Assembly (NCBI GenBank): GCA_015501595.1
Contig: JADNRX010000157.1
Coordinates: 55,423-119,422 of the forward strand
Origin: Hymenopellis radicata
Lineage: Eukaryota; Basidiomycota; Agaricomycetes; Agaricales; Physalacriaceae
Direction: 5' to 3'
Length of the DNA: 64,000 nucleotides
Under the pieces are notes generated by a model. That model did no database searches and was not told the DNA's origin. It was given only the letters and a program-made list of their open reading frames with translations. Below, piece after piece: positions 45,306 to 56,395 of this stretch (its first letter is position 1; each line of letters begins with the position of its first letter). Both the position numbers and the translations under genes were made by a program.

Positions 45306-47976
45306 AAATATTAAGAAGAAATCGAAAAAGAATAAAGCTGAAGATGATACTGATGAAGAAGAAGACTCTATTGAAACTGACGATGAAGAAATTAATAATA
45401 GTGATTCTGAGTCTGAAACATCTGAAGAAGAAGATTCTGATACTGAAACATCTTCAGAAAATATCTCACAAAATAATAATATGTTAAAGCCTGGAATTTA
45501 TAGATTTCATAAGGATCATGAACTATATAATACACATCATATTAACTATTTACCTGAAGATAAAGCTTTAATTCCAAATTTTTTAGGAGGGCCCTTACCA
45601 CGTCAAGATGCTGGAGACTATGAATATTACTGTTGTGTTATGCTAGTTTTCTTTAAACCTTGGCGTAAAGGTCATGATATTAAGACTGAAGATCAAGCAT
45701 GGTCTCAGTGTTTCACAACATATGAATTTACAGATCGACAAAAACAAGTAATGCAGAATTTTCATCTACGTTATGAATGTGCCGACGCTCGTGATGATTA
45801 TCGTGCTCAATTAAAAAAGAAAAAAATTATTGATCCTGAATGGAATGAGTTAGATGAGTATATAACACATTTAGAATATGCTGAAAACTTACAAGAAATG
45901 GAAGGACTTGATTTATCAATTAATGATCTTATCGAGAGTGATTTACTTCAAATAGGTGTTAGTGATAAATATTTAGCACAATTAAAAGATAGTCAATATA
46001 TTCAATTATTAACAGAGTCTACTCGATGGAATCAAGCAGTGAATAATGCAAATCATAATCTAAATCTCAGTCCTGAATTACTTGCAAGCCATCCTGAAAA
46101 AGAAGAAACCTGGAGTCAAGCATTAAATTTAGCTAATGAAGCTTTAAGTGAAAAGCGAAAAGAGATGAAGCAAAGTAATACTGAAAATACCTCATTTACT
46201 AAAACTAATAATATAATTCAGAGTTCTAATAAAATCCTTATAACTAAAAAATCAGAATTAGAAGTTTCTAAAAAAACAGAATATCTACAGAAAATTAAAA
46301 ATGATTTTGAAACTGAAATTATTCAAAGATTTACATTAAATACTGAACAAGAGCGAGCCTTTCGGATTATTGTTAATCATGATACTAATCCTTTTGCTGG
46401 CCAACTTTTAATGTATATAGGTGGAATGGGTGGATCAGGAAAGTCACGTGTATTAGAAGCATTAACTTGCTACTTTACTGAAAAAGAAGAACGATATAAA
46501 TTATTAATTGTTGCACCTACTGGCACTGCAGCTGTTAATGTAGGTGGCTCAACCTATCATTCAGTACTCAAAATTAGTACTTTTTTTGATACAGACCAAA
46601 TTACTATTGAGCTTCTATCACAGATCAACTCAAATATTTTAGGAGCTAAATATATTTTTATAGATGAAATCTCAATGGTTGGATGTGGTGCCCTCTATAG
46701 AATTAGTGTTCGATTAGCAACTGCATTAGGCAAGCCTGATATTCCCTTTGGAGGACTTAACATAATAACTGCTGGTGATTTTGGACAACTACGACCTGTA
46801 TTTGATCGTTCATTATTCCAAAGTTTTAAAGGTGATAATGAAGGTGACTATACTGAGCAAGAGATGGCTATAGGAAAGGCATTATGGCACCAGTTCACCA
46901 CTGTTGTAATTCTTCGTTCAACTCAGCGTATTCAAATAACAGGTCCGCGTGATAAAGCTTTACTTACAGCATTAATAAATATGAGATATAAGTCTTGCAC
47001 TGTAGAGGATATCATCTTTCTGCGATCTTTAGAAGAGAAATCTATTCTAGCTAATCGTTCAATCACACAGCCACAATTCCGTTCAGTTCCTATTATTACC
47101 TATAAGAATGTCCATCGTGATGAATTTAATCGTATCGGAGCTCTTCGATTTGCTGCAGAAACTAATCAAAAGTTAGTAGAATTCTTTTCTGAGGATCAAC
47201 CAATAAGTTTTGAAGATATTAAGACAACGAAAAAGCGCAAAAAAGTTAGACATCGTACAACTGAAATTTCTGATAAATTACAAAAGGCAATTTGGGCACA
47301 AACATGCTCTACAACTGGTCGATCACCTGGTAAGCTAAGTTTGTGCATTGGAATGCCTGTAGTAATCCGAAGAAATATTGCAACAGATCTAAGCGTAACA
47401 AAAAGTCAACAAGGTCGTGTTCACTCTTGGCATGAAACAATTGGTTCACGAGGACAAAAAATGATAGAAACTTTATTTGTTGAATTAATAGACCCACCCG
47501 TTAAGCCAAATATTGAGGGTCTTCCCGAAAATGTTGTTCCTATCACCTGTGAACCTGCTGAAAACATTAAGGTTCTCTTACCTAATGGTACTGAAATGAG
47601 TATTAAACGTAAGCAAGCCTATGTTGATTTAAATTTTGCAATCACTATACATACTGCACAAGGAAAAACTTTAGGGATTAATGTTGTACATCTAAAAGAA
47701 GTTCATGATCATTTAGGTATTTATACAGCATTATCACGAGGTCGAACAGCAGATGGAACATTGATTCTAGATACTTGGCAAACAACTAAAGTAACTGGCG
47801 GTTTCCCAAAATCATCTAACTTACTTAAAGAATTTCGTGAATTAGAAATCTTAAATGATATTAATAATAAAATATATCATGATAAGAATGGCATCTTTTT
47901 AACTATTAAAGGAGCTACACGCTATGAGTTAATGGAGATATATCGTAAAAAGTTTAAAAATAATTACTGCACCTAA
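45277..47976 (+). CDS. Helitron PIF1-type DNA helicase domain
   Basis: An SF1B helicase that unwinds DNA 5'-3' for rolling-circle transposition. An acidic linker (residues 20-65) is followed by LPRQDAGDYEYYCCVMLV. The helicase proper starts near residue 345 with FTLNTEQERAFRIIVNHD. Motif I is YIGGMGGSGKSRVLEAL (about 46420-46470), Ia LLIVAPTGTAAVNVGGST, II YIFIDEISMVGCGAL (about 46650-46690), III ITAGDFGQLRPVF. Motifs V/VI are ITIHTAQGKTLGINVVHL and IYTALSRGRTADGTLIL, followed by the C-terminus. All key residues for ATP binding appear intact. It is one frame off from the Rep ORF before it and from the protease frame after it. Confidence 0.9.
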   Translation: MILNDDVFIKNIKKKSKKNKAEDDTDEEEDSIETDDEEINNSDSESETSEEEDSDTETSSENISQNNNMLKPGIYRFHKDHELYNTHHINYLPEDKALIPNFLGGPLPRQDAGDYEYYCCVMLVFFKPWRKGHDIKTEDQAWSQCFTTYEFTDRQKQVMQNFHLRYECADARDDYRAQLKKKKIIDPEWNELDEYITHLEYAENLQEMEGLDLSINDLIESDLLQIGVSDKYLAQLKDSQYIQLLTESTRWNQAVNNANHNLNLSPELLASHPEKEETWSQALNLANEALSEKRKEMKQSNTENTSFTKTNNIIQSSNKILITKKSELEVSKKTEYLQKIKNDFETEIIQRFTLNTEQERAFRIIVNHDTNPFAGQLLMYIGGMGGSGKSRVLEALTCYFTEKEERYKLLIVAPTGTAAVNVGGSTYHSVLKISTFFDTDQITIELLSQINSNILGAKYIFIDEISMVGCGALYRISVRLATALGKPDIPFGGLNIITAGDFGQLRPVFDRSLFQSFKGDNEGDYTEQEMAIGKALWHQFTTVVILRSTQRIQITGPRDKALLTALINMRYKSCTVEDIIFLRSLEEKSILANRSITQPQFRSVPIITYKNVHRDEFNRIGALRFAAETNQKLVEFFSEDQPISFEDIKTTKKRKKVRHRTTEISDKLQKAIWAQTCSTTGRSPGKLSLCIGMPVVIRRNIATDLSVTKSQQGRVHSWHETIGSRGQKMIETLFVELIDPPVKPNIEGLPENVVPITCEPAENIKVLLPNGTEMSIKRKQAYVDLNFAITIHTAQGKTLGINVVHLKEVHDHLGIYTALSRGRTADGTLILDTWQTTKVTGGFPKSSNLLKEFRELEILNDINNKIYHDKNGIFLTIKGATRYELMEIYRKKFKNNYCT

Positions 47977-49018
47977 AGATATACATTTTGCATTATATTG
48001 GAAAGGCGATTATACAACTAAGATTGCATATCCTACAGAAAAATGGACAATAGTACCGAAACCTGAAGTAGATCCTGAGACTAAACAGAAAAGGTCTCAG
48101 AATAAAAGAAAGAAAAAACAATCAACTACAAAGACTAATGTTAAAAAACAGAAAAATACTTTAATTAATATAGCAAAATTACCTAAACAGCACACTATAG
48201 ATCATGAACAGTCAAGAGATTTAATAAGAAATCCATGTGGACCCCGTTGGAGGAATAATAGCTGTGCATTTGATTCAGTAATCTTCGTAGTAGCAAATAT
48301 TGCTAAAGAAAATCTTGTATATTTTCAAACATTTTTTACAAATAGCTCTAATAATAAGTTCTCTCATATTGCAGATGTTGTTCAAGATACAGGTTTCAAT
48401 ATTTCAGAATTAGAAAGAATTCGTACTATAATTCAACAAAGATATACAGAAACTATCCGCCCTGATTATCATCCTGGAGGTGTCGCAGGCGTATTCAGCA
48501 TCTGGAGAATGATATCATATAATAATCCTATGCAAATTACATCGCAATGCCGATATGTTCAAAGAAACGATTTGAAAGACAAGCCTTACTTTTACTTAGC
48601 ACATGATGCACAAAGTATACAACAACGCATTAATGAGCATTTTTTAATATCATATCAGTGTGATTGTGGCTGTCGTGAAAATAAAACTTCTGTTATTACA
48701 TTAAATGAAACTATCGAGTTTCTCATATTTGAGACAGGAAACTCTCCTAATCTTAATTTTGAATATGAGGTAACTGCTGAAACTCATGTTGCTAATTTAC
48801 GTTATAGACTAAAAGGAATAATTTATTTTATTGAACCAAGAATATCAGGAGGTATAGGTCACTTTATCGCTCGTTATATTGATTCAAATAGATTTATTTG
48901 GGTATATGATGGTATTCTCAATGCCATGGCTGTCCGAGACGGAACTTTGACAGAAAATAGAGATTTATCAATATTGAGAGGAGCCCAACACAGCGTCGCA
49001 ATTTATGGAAAAATTTAA
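47933..49018 (+). CDS. Ubiquitin-specific-protease-like (C19) C-terminal domain of the Helitron
   Basis: An open frame from 47933, overlapping the helicase end by 44 bases in the +1 register. There is no ATG before 48509, so it is probably the C-terminus of the same polyprotein reached by frameshift. After a Lys-rich linker (KRSQNKRKKKQSTTKTN) it shows a USP-type Cys box, PRWRNNSCAFDSVIFVVAN (Cys codon 48263-48265). At the far end is a His box, GGIGHFIARYIDSNRF, followed by IWVYDGILNAM (His codon 48860-48862; Asp in the YDG). A CDCGC motif (about 48656-48675) may bind zinc. Starting at the ATG 48509 would delete the catalytic Cys. The role in transposition is unknown; cleaving the polyprotein or ubiquitin are both inferences. 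Confidence 0.7.
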   Translation, partial: WRYIVKSLKIITAPKDIHFALYWKGDYTTKIAYPTEKWTIVPKPEVDPETKQKRSQNKRKKKQSTTKTNVKKQKNTLINIAKLPKQHTIDHEQSRDLIRNPCGPRWRNNSCAFDSVIFVVANIAKENLVYFQTFFTNSSNNKFSHIADVVQDTGFNISELERIRTIIQQRYTETIRPDYHPGGVAGVFSIWRMISYNNPMQITSQCRYVQRNDLKDKPYFYLAHDAQSIQQRINEHFLISYQCDCGCRENKTSVITLNETIEFLIFETGNSPNLNFEYEVTAETHVANLRYRLKGIIYFIEPRISGGIGHFIARYIDSNRFIWVYDGILNAMAVRDGTLTENRDLSILRGAQHSVAIYGKI

Positions 49019-49049
49019 AACTGATATTTTTTATATCTTACTCTGGACC

Positions 49050-49069
49050 GAATTGCGCGTGCGCAATTC
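49050..49069. repeat. Perfect stem-loop near the right end of the Helitron
   Basis: GAATTGCGCGTGCGCAATTC: a 9-base perfect stem with a 2-base loop, 31 bases after the protease stop. Helitron 3' ends carry such a hairpin a few bases before the terminus. Here ACACCCTATAG follows, which is not a canonical CTRR. Confidence 0.65.
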
Positions 49070-49120
49070 ACACCCTATAGATAGAAAAACGTCCGGGGTC
49101 GTCAACGACGAGGAGGACGA

Positions 49121-49803
49121 CGGTGATTCAAACCATATCGCGGCCTGATCTGAGGGAGACACATCGTCGTCGCCTAAGCTTTCGTCGCTGTGCTCAGCGA
49201 TGCTAAGAAGAGAAAGGGTCAGTCACGACACGTGATCGAATACCCTTGACCGACGACACGACGTCGACCGCCAGTTGTAGCTGCTCTCTTTCTACGCGCC
49301 TGGGTAGCACCAAACCTGGTGGCCTCGCGGCGTGGGTAGCTCGTTCTGCAGCGCTCAGCGAACACCGTACTAGAACACTCTGTTTGGACGACATGAAATC
49401 TTCAAATCTCTGAAGCCTAATGGCCGGAATTGCCGCAGCGTTGCGCCGATTTCTATTTTGCATCACTCCTGCATCATTCACGGCGGGTCTTATTGTCTTT
49501 GAGTAGGTTTAATTTTATCTCTGATTGTGGGCTTGCTAATGCTATTGTTGTCAAGCGTATAAAATATACGCAATGGATCTATGCCTCAATTCCTCTTTAC
49601 TGCAACCCTCCTGATTTCTTCTCTTGTCATTCCTGAGATACCGTAGGACCGGTAAGTTCTCTGCCTTCAGTCGGAAGCAGTCCCCTCTTGTCCTCATGTT
49701 GATATCTGTTCATAGCGAAATATCCCCGGTAGGCGGACTAACAGATATACATAAGCCGGCAGATCCATCAACAGCCGTATTAATTTCTCTGATTCTCCCT
49801 GCA
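49121..49803. other. Right flank of the insertion and intergenic DNA
   Basis: 49125-49260 matches 54325-54470 (shared CTGATCTGAGGGAGAC, CTTTCGTC, ACGTGATCGA) and continues the relic interrupted at 40021. From about 49260 to 49803 I see no gene. Confidence 0.5.
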
Positions 49804-52800
49804 ATGGCGCCAACCAGTGATAACTCTGCGCCACGCTCGCAGAAACCTGTAGGCTCCTCACGCGCTTAATTCCACCGCTCTCCCCAACAAACACGATAAT
49901 CTCGGGGCCCACTCCGGCCAGTCCTCTGCCTTCTGGAGATCCCAATACAACTAGCGCCGACTGCTGTGTTGTACTAGGCGAGAACGTCTCTCAAGGATAC
50001 ATATCTTGTCCTGAGCACACCGGGCGCCGGAGGCGCACCATCTTTGGGATTACGCTTCCCGGCACGCGCTCCCAGACAGGTCCGTCTCTCGTGCACGTGC
50101 AATGTTGTTCCTACGACCTGACTTGCTACGACAGTAAACGATCCTTTTGACTACGAGCAGAAATATACCGAAGCCGCGCCGTACAAGGAGATGGGGGACG
50201 GAGGCCGGATTTGGAAGACTTATGTTGAAGAGAGTATCAAGGTAGACACCAATCAAGTCGCTGACTGGACGGATGCACTGGACGTTCTCCTCGTCTTTGT
50301 GAGGATTCGATTCTATTGATCTATATATTGCTGACTCCGTGACGGCCACAGGCCGGATTGTTCTCGGCCGTCGTCTCTTCATTTGTATCTCAAACTTATC
50401 AGAACCTTCTCCTTGATCACTCGGAGGTCACCTCATATCTCGTGTACGAATCAGTCACTCTCAAACGTGCCGCGGACGAAAACATATCCCTGTCGACCAT
50501 CCCTCGCTCGGAACTTGCCCCCAACTCTACCTCAGATCCATCACTCTCAGATGTATGCGTCAACGGCCTGTGGTTCACCAGCCTGACACTCAGTCTAACG
50601 ACTGCTCTCATCGCCGTGTTGACCAAGCAGTGGATCCATCAGTACATGTCGTTCTCTCAGACAGGCGGGCCGCGCGAACGTACGCAGCTTCGCCAGTCCA
50701 GAGCGGACAACTTTGAAGCCTGGAATGTACCTGTAATCATCGGACTGCTGCCCGTTATGATGCACGTCGCGTTGGGCGTCTTCTTAGCGAGTCTCATTAT
50801 TTTCCTGCATACGCTCAGCAATCCAATCATGAGCGCCATCAGCGTAATGGCCTTCATTGCCTTGTGCGCATACGTGGCATCCAATCTCCTCCCGGTATTC
50901 AAGGCTTCATGCCCGTATATCACTCCGTTGACTCACTATGCATACCGACTTGTGTATCATATTCGTCACTCCGATTCGAGGACGACATTTCGTCGCCTTT
51001 CTGGTGTTGTCGGATCATTCTGGAAGCGATACATTCGCACTCCTGCCCCTGCTTCTACTGTCCCATCTGTGCCTGAAGAGGTCAGGGAAACGACGAATCG
51101 AAAGACTTCCTCGTTGTATCCCCCCTCTCTTAGAGAGGCAGAACGACAGATGGTCAGAAATAAGGCATCTATTTTCGAAGCACGAGCTGCTTCATGGCTT
51201 CTCACTGGGTCCTCCAACTCTTCCATTCATCGAGTGGTCTTGCAAGCTCTCAGCAATGTGCCCTTGCACACCGTTCCGATGATTAAGGACATTGTCGGGC
51301 AAGAAACTCTCCAGAATGCACTAGATACTACTCTGGCAGCACCGGAGTATTCTGATATCCGCCAGCGTGACGCATATGAGCGCCTGATTCGCTCGCGAGT
51401 TCGCTTTTCTCCCGGACCTTTGACCAAGGTCATGGTGCCTGAGGCATTCAGCCAAGACAAAGACTTCTTGCCTTTACTCATGGACTGCGATAATTCGGAA
51501 GGTGCTGCCCAATTCCTCCGCAGACAGATCTTGTCTTCGGATCTGGATCCCTCCACACCGTTCGATGCTCCCGGTTGGCTTCAGGTGCTAACAATTGCGT
51601 TGGAACCAGGCATGGACTGGCTTGATATTGGGTCGGACTCTTCGGAAGTTTGGCGACGGTTTAGCGGCTATTTTCTTCGAGGGCATAGGTGCCCGGAATG
51701 TGCACAGCGACGCGGGTCCGTTGGAGAAGTACATTCATTCCGACTGCTGGCCAAGTATACCCTTTATCACAAGGACTTTTATCTCAGTCTTGTTGAGGAC
51801 CCCGAACTAAGTAAGACCACTCTGGAACAAGTCTCTTTCAGAACGGCTGTCGAACACTTCATGGTCCCCTCCCTTTCCGACTTGATTCGCAGGCTGGTGT
51901 ATCCTCTATGCTGTAATAGCCCCGAGTACACAGACGTTCCGAATGACATTCGCCTCCGCCTTGCCATGCTGGAATCGGAAGGCATACAGAAAACAAGCTC
52001 TTCTTCTGATGTGTCCAATATGTCGACTTTTGCGCAGGTCCTGACCTGTATCCATAGGAGCATTGGTGTTAACGGTTCTCATGGGGCATACATTCACCAT
52101 CCCACCATTCTACGAGCCACGTTCCTTTCCTTGACCAAGGTCATTAGCCGCACATTCGCATCGGGGCTCTTGTCTTTGCGGGACAGGAAACGACTTCTTC
52201 ATGCACTGTTCAGAACCGTAATTTTGGACCCTAAACTCCAACCAGGTTATGTTCGGTGGATGACTAGTGAACTCGCCGCATTGACGATTGACACCATGTT
52301 CGCGAATCCTCCAGATTTTCTTCAATTCAGTCCCTTCATCGCCGATGCACTTGTATGTAATGTGCGATCTAAGTGTATCGCTCTTCTGCCAGAGCTTTAC
52401 TTAAAGCTCTGTCGAAGGAACTGGCTGTGCGACCTAGAGTCCACGCGCTTGGGGGAAAACCATTGGGTGATCCACCCGACAACAAAGGGCTCTTATCACT
52501 TCGCAACTGCCGCCTTCGTGGAAGGTGTTGCTTTACTGAAGGATGAAGCACTCGATCAGACACTCGAATACATTCGAGAACCTCCGACTGCGTTGACACT
52601 TTGTAAACTCTTGATTCTGTCAGATGTTCAATGGAGAACTCAACTTCAGACCCTATCTTCTCTTATCAAGAAGGATCTTTGGATTTCATGCGTCACCGAA
52701 CTGCGCGGATTTCTCACACGTGAAGACATCAAGACACTTTATGAGAAGCAACTGACGTCTAGTCACCCATATTCGGCCAAACTCACATTGACCTACGACA

Positions 52801-53070
52801 CCTTCGACACGCTGTCTATGGCGCTGTGCCCAATAAACTCTTTTGATCGGGAACCACATGAAGTAACGGTTTGTCTATCACTCTGTCCTAATACTTGTAT
52901 TTTCATGATGTCTCTACAGGTTCCTCGTCGCGCCCTGCTCTGTTCGCGCCCTGCTTGGCTTCGCAAAGGATATTGGAATGTTCATTCCGGTGCAGTCCCA
53001 GCAACTTCTGCGACGACCTCCGAGTTCCAGATTGTTTAGATATGTAGTTACTCGATTCATGTACCATTAA
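49804..53070 (+). CDS. DUF6535 transmembrane protein
   Basis: The agaricomycete DUF6535 domain is clear: NDPFDYEQKYTEAAPYKE, VADWTDALDVLLVF, an intron (about 50292-50353), AGLFSAVVSSFVSQTYQ, VCVNGLWFTSLTLSLTTAL, IAVLTKQWIHQYMSF, VPVIIGLLPVMMHVALG, VFLASLIIFLHTLSNPIM. That is four predicted membrane helices, then a long soluble C-terminal part of about 700 residues with no domain I know. The N-terminal exons are uncertain; MAPTSDNSAPRSQKPVG (ATG 49804) is a plausible start, with at least two introns before 50130. Near the end the direct frame stops at 53039. The alternative frame (FLVAPCSVRALLGFAKD, GMFIPVQSQQLLRRP) runs to 53070 and looks more natural, so an intron or frameshift lies around 52870-52920. 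Function unknown. Confidence 0.8.
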
Positions 53071-53519
53071 GGAGTTCCATACTCTATCATACTTTGCCTT
53101 GTCTCAATACTATCCCAGCCATCGTTCAACGCCTGTTACCTTTGGGAAAGGTTGACTAGCGTTGTAGTTCAGTACAGCCTGAAGGTAAGCCGTGAGAGGT
53201 ACTAACGCACACGCCCATATTCTCTCTCGGTAGATCAATGAATTATTATTCTGTGATAGCACAACACAAACAGCATCTGATTCGGATCGGAGGCCGCCTC
53301 AGCGTCAATCCTTGTAGACAACAAAAACAACAGACTGGAAACACAACAGAGAACAAGCATCCCGATAGCTATTGTCTGAGGAAGGCTTTTAAAACAAGGA
53401 CTATGGGATTATCAACGAAGAAACACACACTGAGCAGCCCATGGACCAACATCGACACTCACAGAGAGGTCAGTCAACCGGATTGACACAGACCACTGCT
53501 GAGGATGAAACAATGAAAC
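53071..53519. other. Intergenic, no gene recognised
   Basis: About 450 bases with no persuasive frame; Gln/Thr-rich chance ORFs only. Confidence 0.4.
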
Positions 53520-54705
53520 GAAGGCTAGAAGAATGACAGAATGAAATGAGGAGAGCGTGGCAGTTGCGGTACAGTCAGTGGGAAGCAGACGAGGCTGTTT
53601 GGGAGAGCGCCAGAAAGGCTTGGAGCAGCACATTTTCTGAGGTACTTTCGCTTGTAGAGCCACTCCATGGCTACCAGAGAATGTACTGGATGCTCTGGCA
53701 TCAGCCTTGGCGAGATATCCGTATCATGTGAGCAGTGTAGCGATCCTTTCTCGAAGCACTTAGCATTGACCACTTACCAGGACTCAGTCGGAGATCTTGG
53801 GGGTCCTAAATGCGGCTCTACCGTACCCAAACGAAGAGGAAATGCTTCAGCACGGCGATGGTCATTGGTACTTCTGCACTTACCGAAGAGGCAATGAGAG
53901 CTTGAGCGGAGCCCTCAGCCGGTGTTTGTGCGACTGTTGGACAGCAGCACGGAATGCAACGGCAGATCCCACTTGTCCAGAGGCTGCAGAGCCTATTATA
54001 ACGGCACTGTACACATACTAGATAACGATTTAACAGGCGGCAGGTTCGTCTATGCGTGTCTTCTAGCGCCCCGCGATTCGAAGATGAGCTAGTGCGCCGC
54101 ATCTTTGACCAGTAAAGGGGTGTGGAAGTTGCGGAGGAGTTTATTTTTGAAGAGACCGTGCTGATGGACGAAGAGCGAAACGACGACGAGGCGACGGCCT
54201 CCAACTTCGCGAACAGGGTGCGGGAGTCACGGCGTACTAGAGATGAGCCATCATCGATGCATCATCAGAGAAAGAAGCTTGAAGCTTCTGCCGGGAGGAG
54301 TCGGATAGCGTCGTTGGCGCTTCCAACCAGACTGCGGTCTGATCTGAGGGAGACCCACCGAGTTTGAGTTCGTCAATGTCGTCCTCTCGGCTTTCGTCAC
54401 TGCAAGAAGCGAAAGAGGGTCCTGAGAAAATTCAACAAAAGCGAGACGTGATCGAGGACAACCTTGCAATTTGCAGCTCCACCCGTGGGCTCTCATCGTC
54501 GTCGATGAAGACGCTACTTCAGGTTAGTGTTTACCATTCCTCGCATTGCTCAAGTCGACTGACCATTGTTTCCTAGAACTCCATGTGAAGACCGTCAAGT
54601 ACTTTGCGTCCATCGAGCGCGTTCAAGACGAAGTTGAGCGTACCCAGGCCGCATTGAACGCCAGGGGCATCGTAGAGGCTGTTGGCAGCATGGAGTAACT
54701 GCTTC
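53520..54705 (+). pseudogene. Degenerate gene, uninterrupted copy of the relic split by the Helitron
   Basis: Several protein-like pieces occur in changing frames: MRRAWQLRYSQWEADEAVW, EVLSLVEPLHGYQRMYWM (53546-53731), EEFIFEETVLMDEERNDD (54130-54190), RKKLEASAGRSRIASLAL. After an intron-like GTTAGT...CCTAG (54523-54576) comes ELHVKTVKYFASIERVQD, ending GSME-stop at 54699. Stops separate the pieces, so it is a pseudogene or a badly resolved many-exon gene. 54050-54250 and 54325-54470 match the left and right flanks of the Helitron insertion. I cannot name the family. Confidence 0.5.
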
Positions 54706-55150
54706 AACGAGATGTAATCTAACTGTATATTATGCAGGAACGTAAAAAGAAAACTAGATCTGCCGTTGTAACTTACGAGTTTCGGTGGTAAGTAGTGGTT
54801 GCCTTAGCAATGGCATATCCCATAACGCACTGCAGAATTAAGGACATTCATGATGTTAGATTGTAGAACAATGATGTACTAGAGCGATCAAAAAGGAACG
54901 CATCTACGCTGTACGACTTTGATAAAGACAGAACAGAAAAAACACCGTGACTACTGTCATTCACGGTGATGTGCAGTGCAGAAATACACCACAGAAATAC
55001 ACACAACCAACACACAAACACAAAACAAAACAAACACTCGGGACTTCTGAAGTCCCTAATGAACAAGTACAAGGATCCGACCTTATCACTCGTAACGAAT
55101 TACAACCTTAGTCAAGATCTGGTGACTCAAGGAGGTTCCAAACGGGGGGG
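54706..55150. other. Spacer left of the retroelement
   Basis: About 445 bases, A-rich with CA-rich stretches around 54990-55040; no gene seen. It ends in AACGGGGGGG directly before the presumed LTR edge. Confidence 0.4.
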
Positions 55151-56395
55151 TGTGATGTACTTCCTGTACTAGCACAAGTGCAAGTTCGAGGGAGCTAGGG
55201 GTTCTTAACTTATGGGATTCCGGGGAAGTGGAAGTTCCCGTGGTCTTAGCCGAATGAGGTGACACTCAAGTACACTGAGTCTCGAGGACTAACCGGTTGA
55301 CTAATCTCGTGTATTCACTCTTTTAACTCAACTGAGTATAGGGACCAAGATCGCCTTTGGGTACGTAAAGATCCGCGGGGCTTGGGTACACTAAGTTGGT
55401 CTAAACTAACCACAGGTGCCTGTCTTCTTATATGAATCCGAAGCAGTTGCAAGCGCGGTGACTTCAAGGGTTCTTAAGTTACCTTGTCCACAGCTCTTGT
55501 TTCTGTCGTTTAAACTCCGTCTCGGGACAGAGGGACTTTCACAAGTGCTATTCGCAAAGTTCCCGAGTACTAACTCAAAGATCACCAAGTAAAACTGTTA
55601 CTGGTTCACGGGGTTCTGATCGGTTGATAAACTTAAACCGGGTGGAAGCAATGGTTTCCGAGTCAAAGATACACTGGTATTTCACTTATGCTGTATACGC
55701 GGGTGCAAATTAACTACTGACTACGACGTTGTACAGGCCTTTATATACTACAATCCGGGACTATACGGGTATAAACTACTTACTCTTCGGGCCTATGGGA
55801 CTATGTTATCGGGTGCACTGTATCCCGGATGACTCATTTCGCCTGCGGATTGCGTGCTTTGGGTGGTATTTGATATAACACCTTGTGCTCGCCGGGCTCA
55901 ACTGGTAGGATGTTCCTTGTGGAATCCAGCTGGTCCGACTCGTCGTAGTGCTGTTACTGGTCTGGGTACTAACTAAGTACCCTTGTACTTAGGTTCTGGT
56001 GAAAGGTCTGATTCGTAGCTTTCAAAGGATACCCAACTTGTCAAGGGTATCTCTGGGAACTACGCCACTATGGTGGTTTTACTGGTTGGTCTAGTCAAGA
56101 GTGAGGGACTTGAATTGTTCCCGTTCCTGATTGCTCTGCATGACTCTGCATGGTTCAGAGCCTTATTTAATGCCGGGTCCATGTGGCGTACTGCGCCACT
56201 CGGAATTAAATGCAAGCCGGCTTGATTCCGGTGAAGTTTCCTGACTCATACTCAGGGACGATACGGGTCCGTAGAGATCCCGATACGTGGTACGTGAGGG
56301 TCCATGGGTACACTTGGTACACATTCTGAACAACTTCTGACTTCTGGACTTGTCTTTGAGGTTTTGTCTAAACACCTTGTTTAAGTACTTATCTT
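55151..56395 (-). other. Probable 3' LTR region of the retroelement
   Basis: On the minus strand this noncoding stretch contains a good TATA box (TATATAAAGGCC, 55741-55748 on the plus strand as TTATATAC) and terminates in CA (TACATCACA, plus-strand TGTGATGTA at 55151). Those are the hallmarks of an LTR end. No ORF of note. The LTR start is not located, and there is no second copy in the window for comparison. Confidence 0.4.

Larger units (their letters stand above)
40022..49120 (+). mobile_element. Helitron-type rolling-circle transposon, decayed
   Basis: Defined by its coding content and by comparing the interrupted host relic (39815-40021 plus about 49125-49260) with an intact copy at 54050-54470. 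The interior (about 41.45-49.05 kb) is visibly far richer in A+T than the flanks and uses A/T-ending codons throughout, unlike every host gene here. Coding order: Cys-rich/DUF6570-like region, HUH Rep, PIF1-type helicase, C19-like protease. Stem-loops lie near both ends: TATAAATAG/CTATTTATA (40036-40072) and a perfect 9-base stem GAATTGCGCGTGCGCAATTC (49050-49069). No canonical CTRR end is evident after the right hairpin, so exact ends are inferred. The first 1.1 kb is GC-rich and palindromic and might be separate cargo. Confidence 0.8.

Noticed and set aside
49070..49085. Canonical Helitron CTRR end
   Set aside because: The sequence after the right hairpin is CCTATAG, not CTRR; I leave the exact terminus open.
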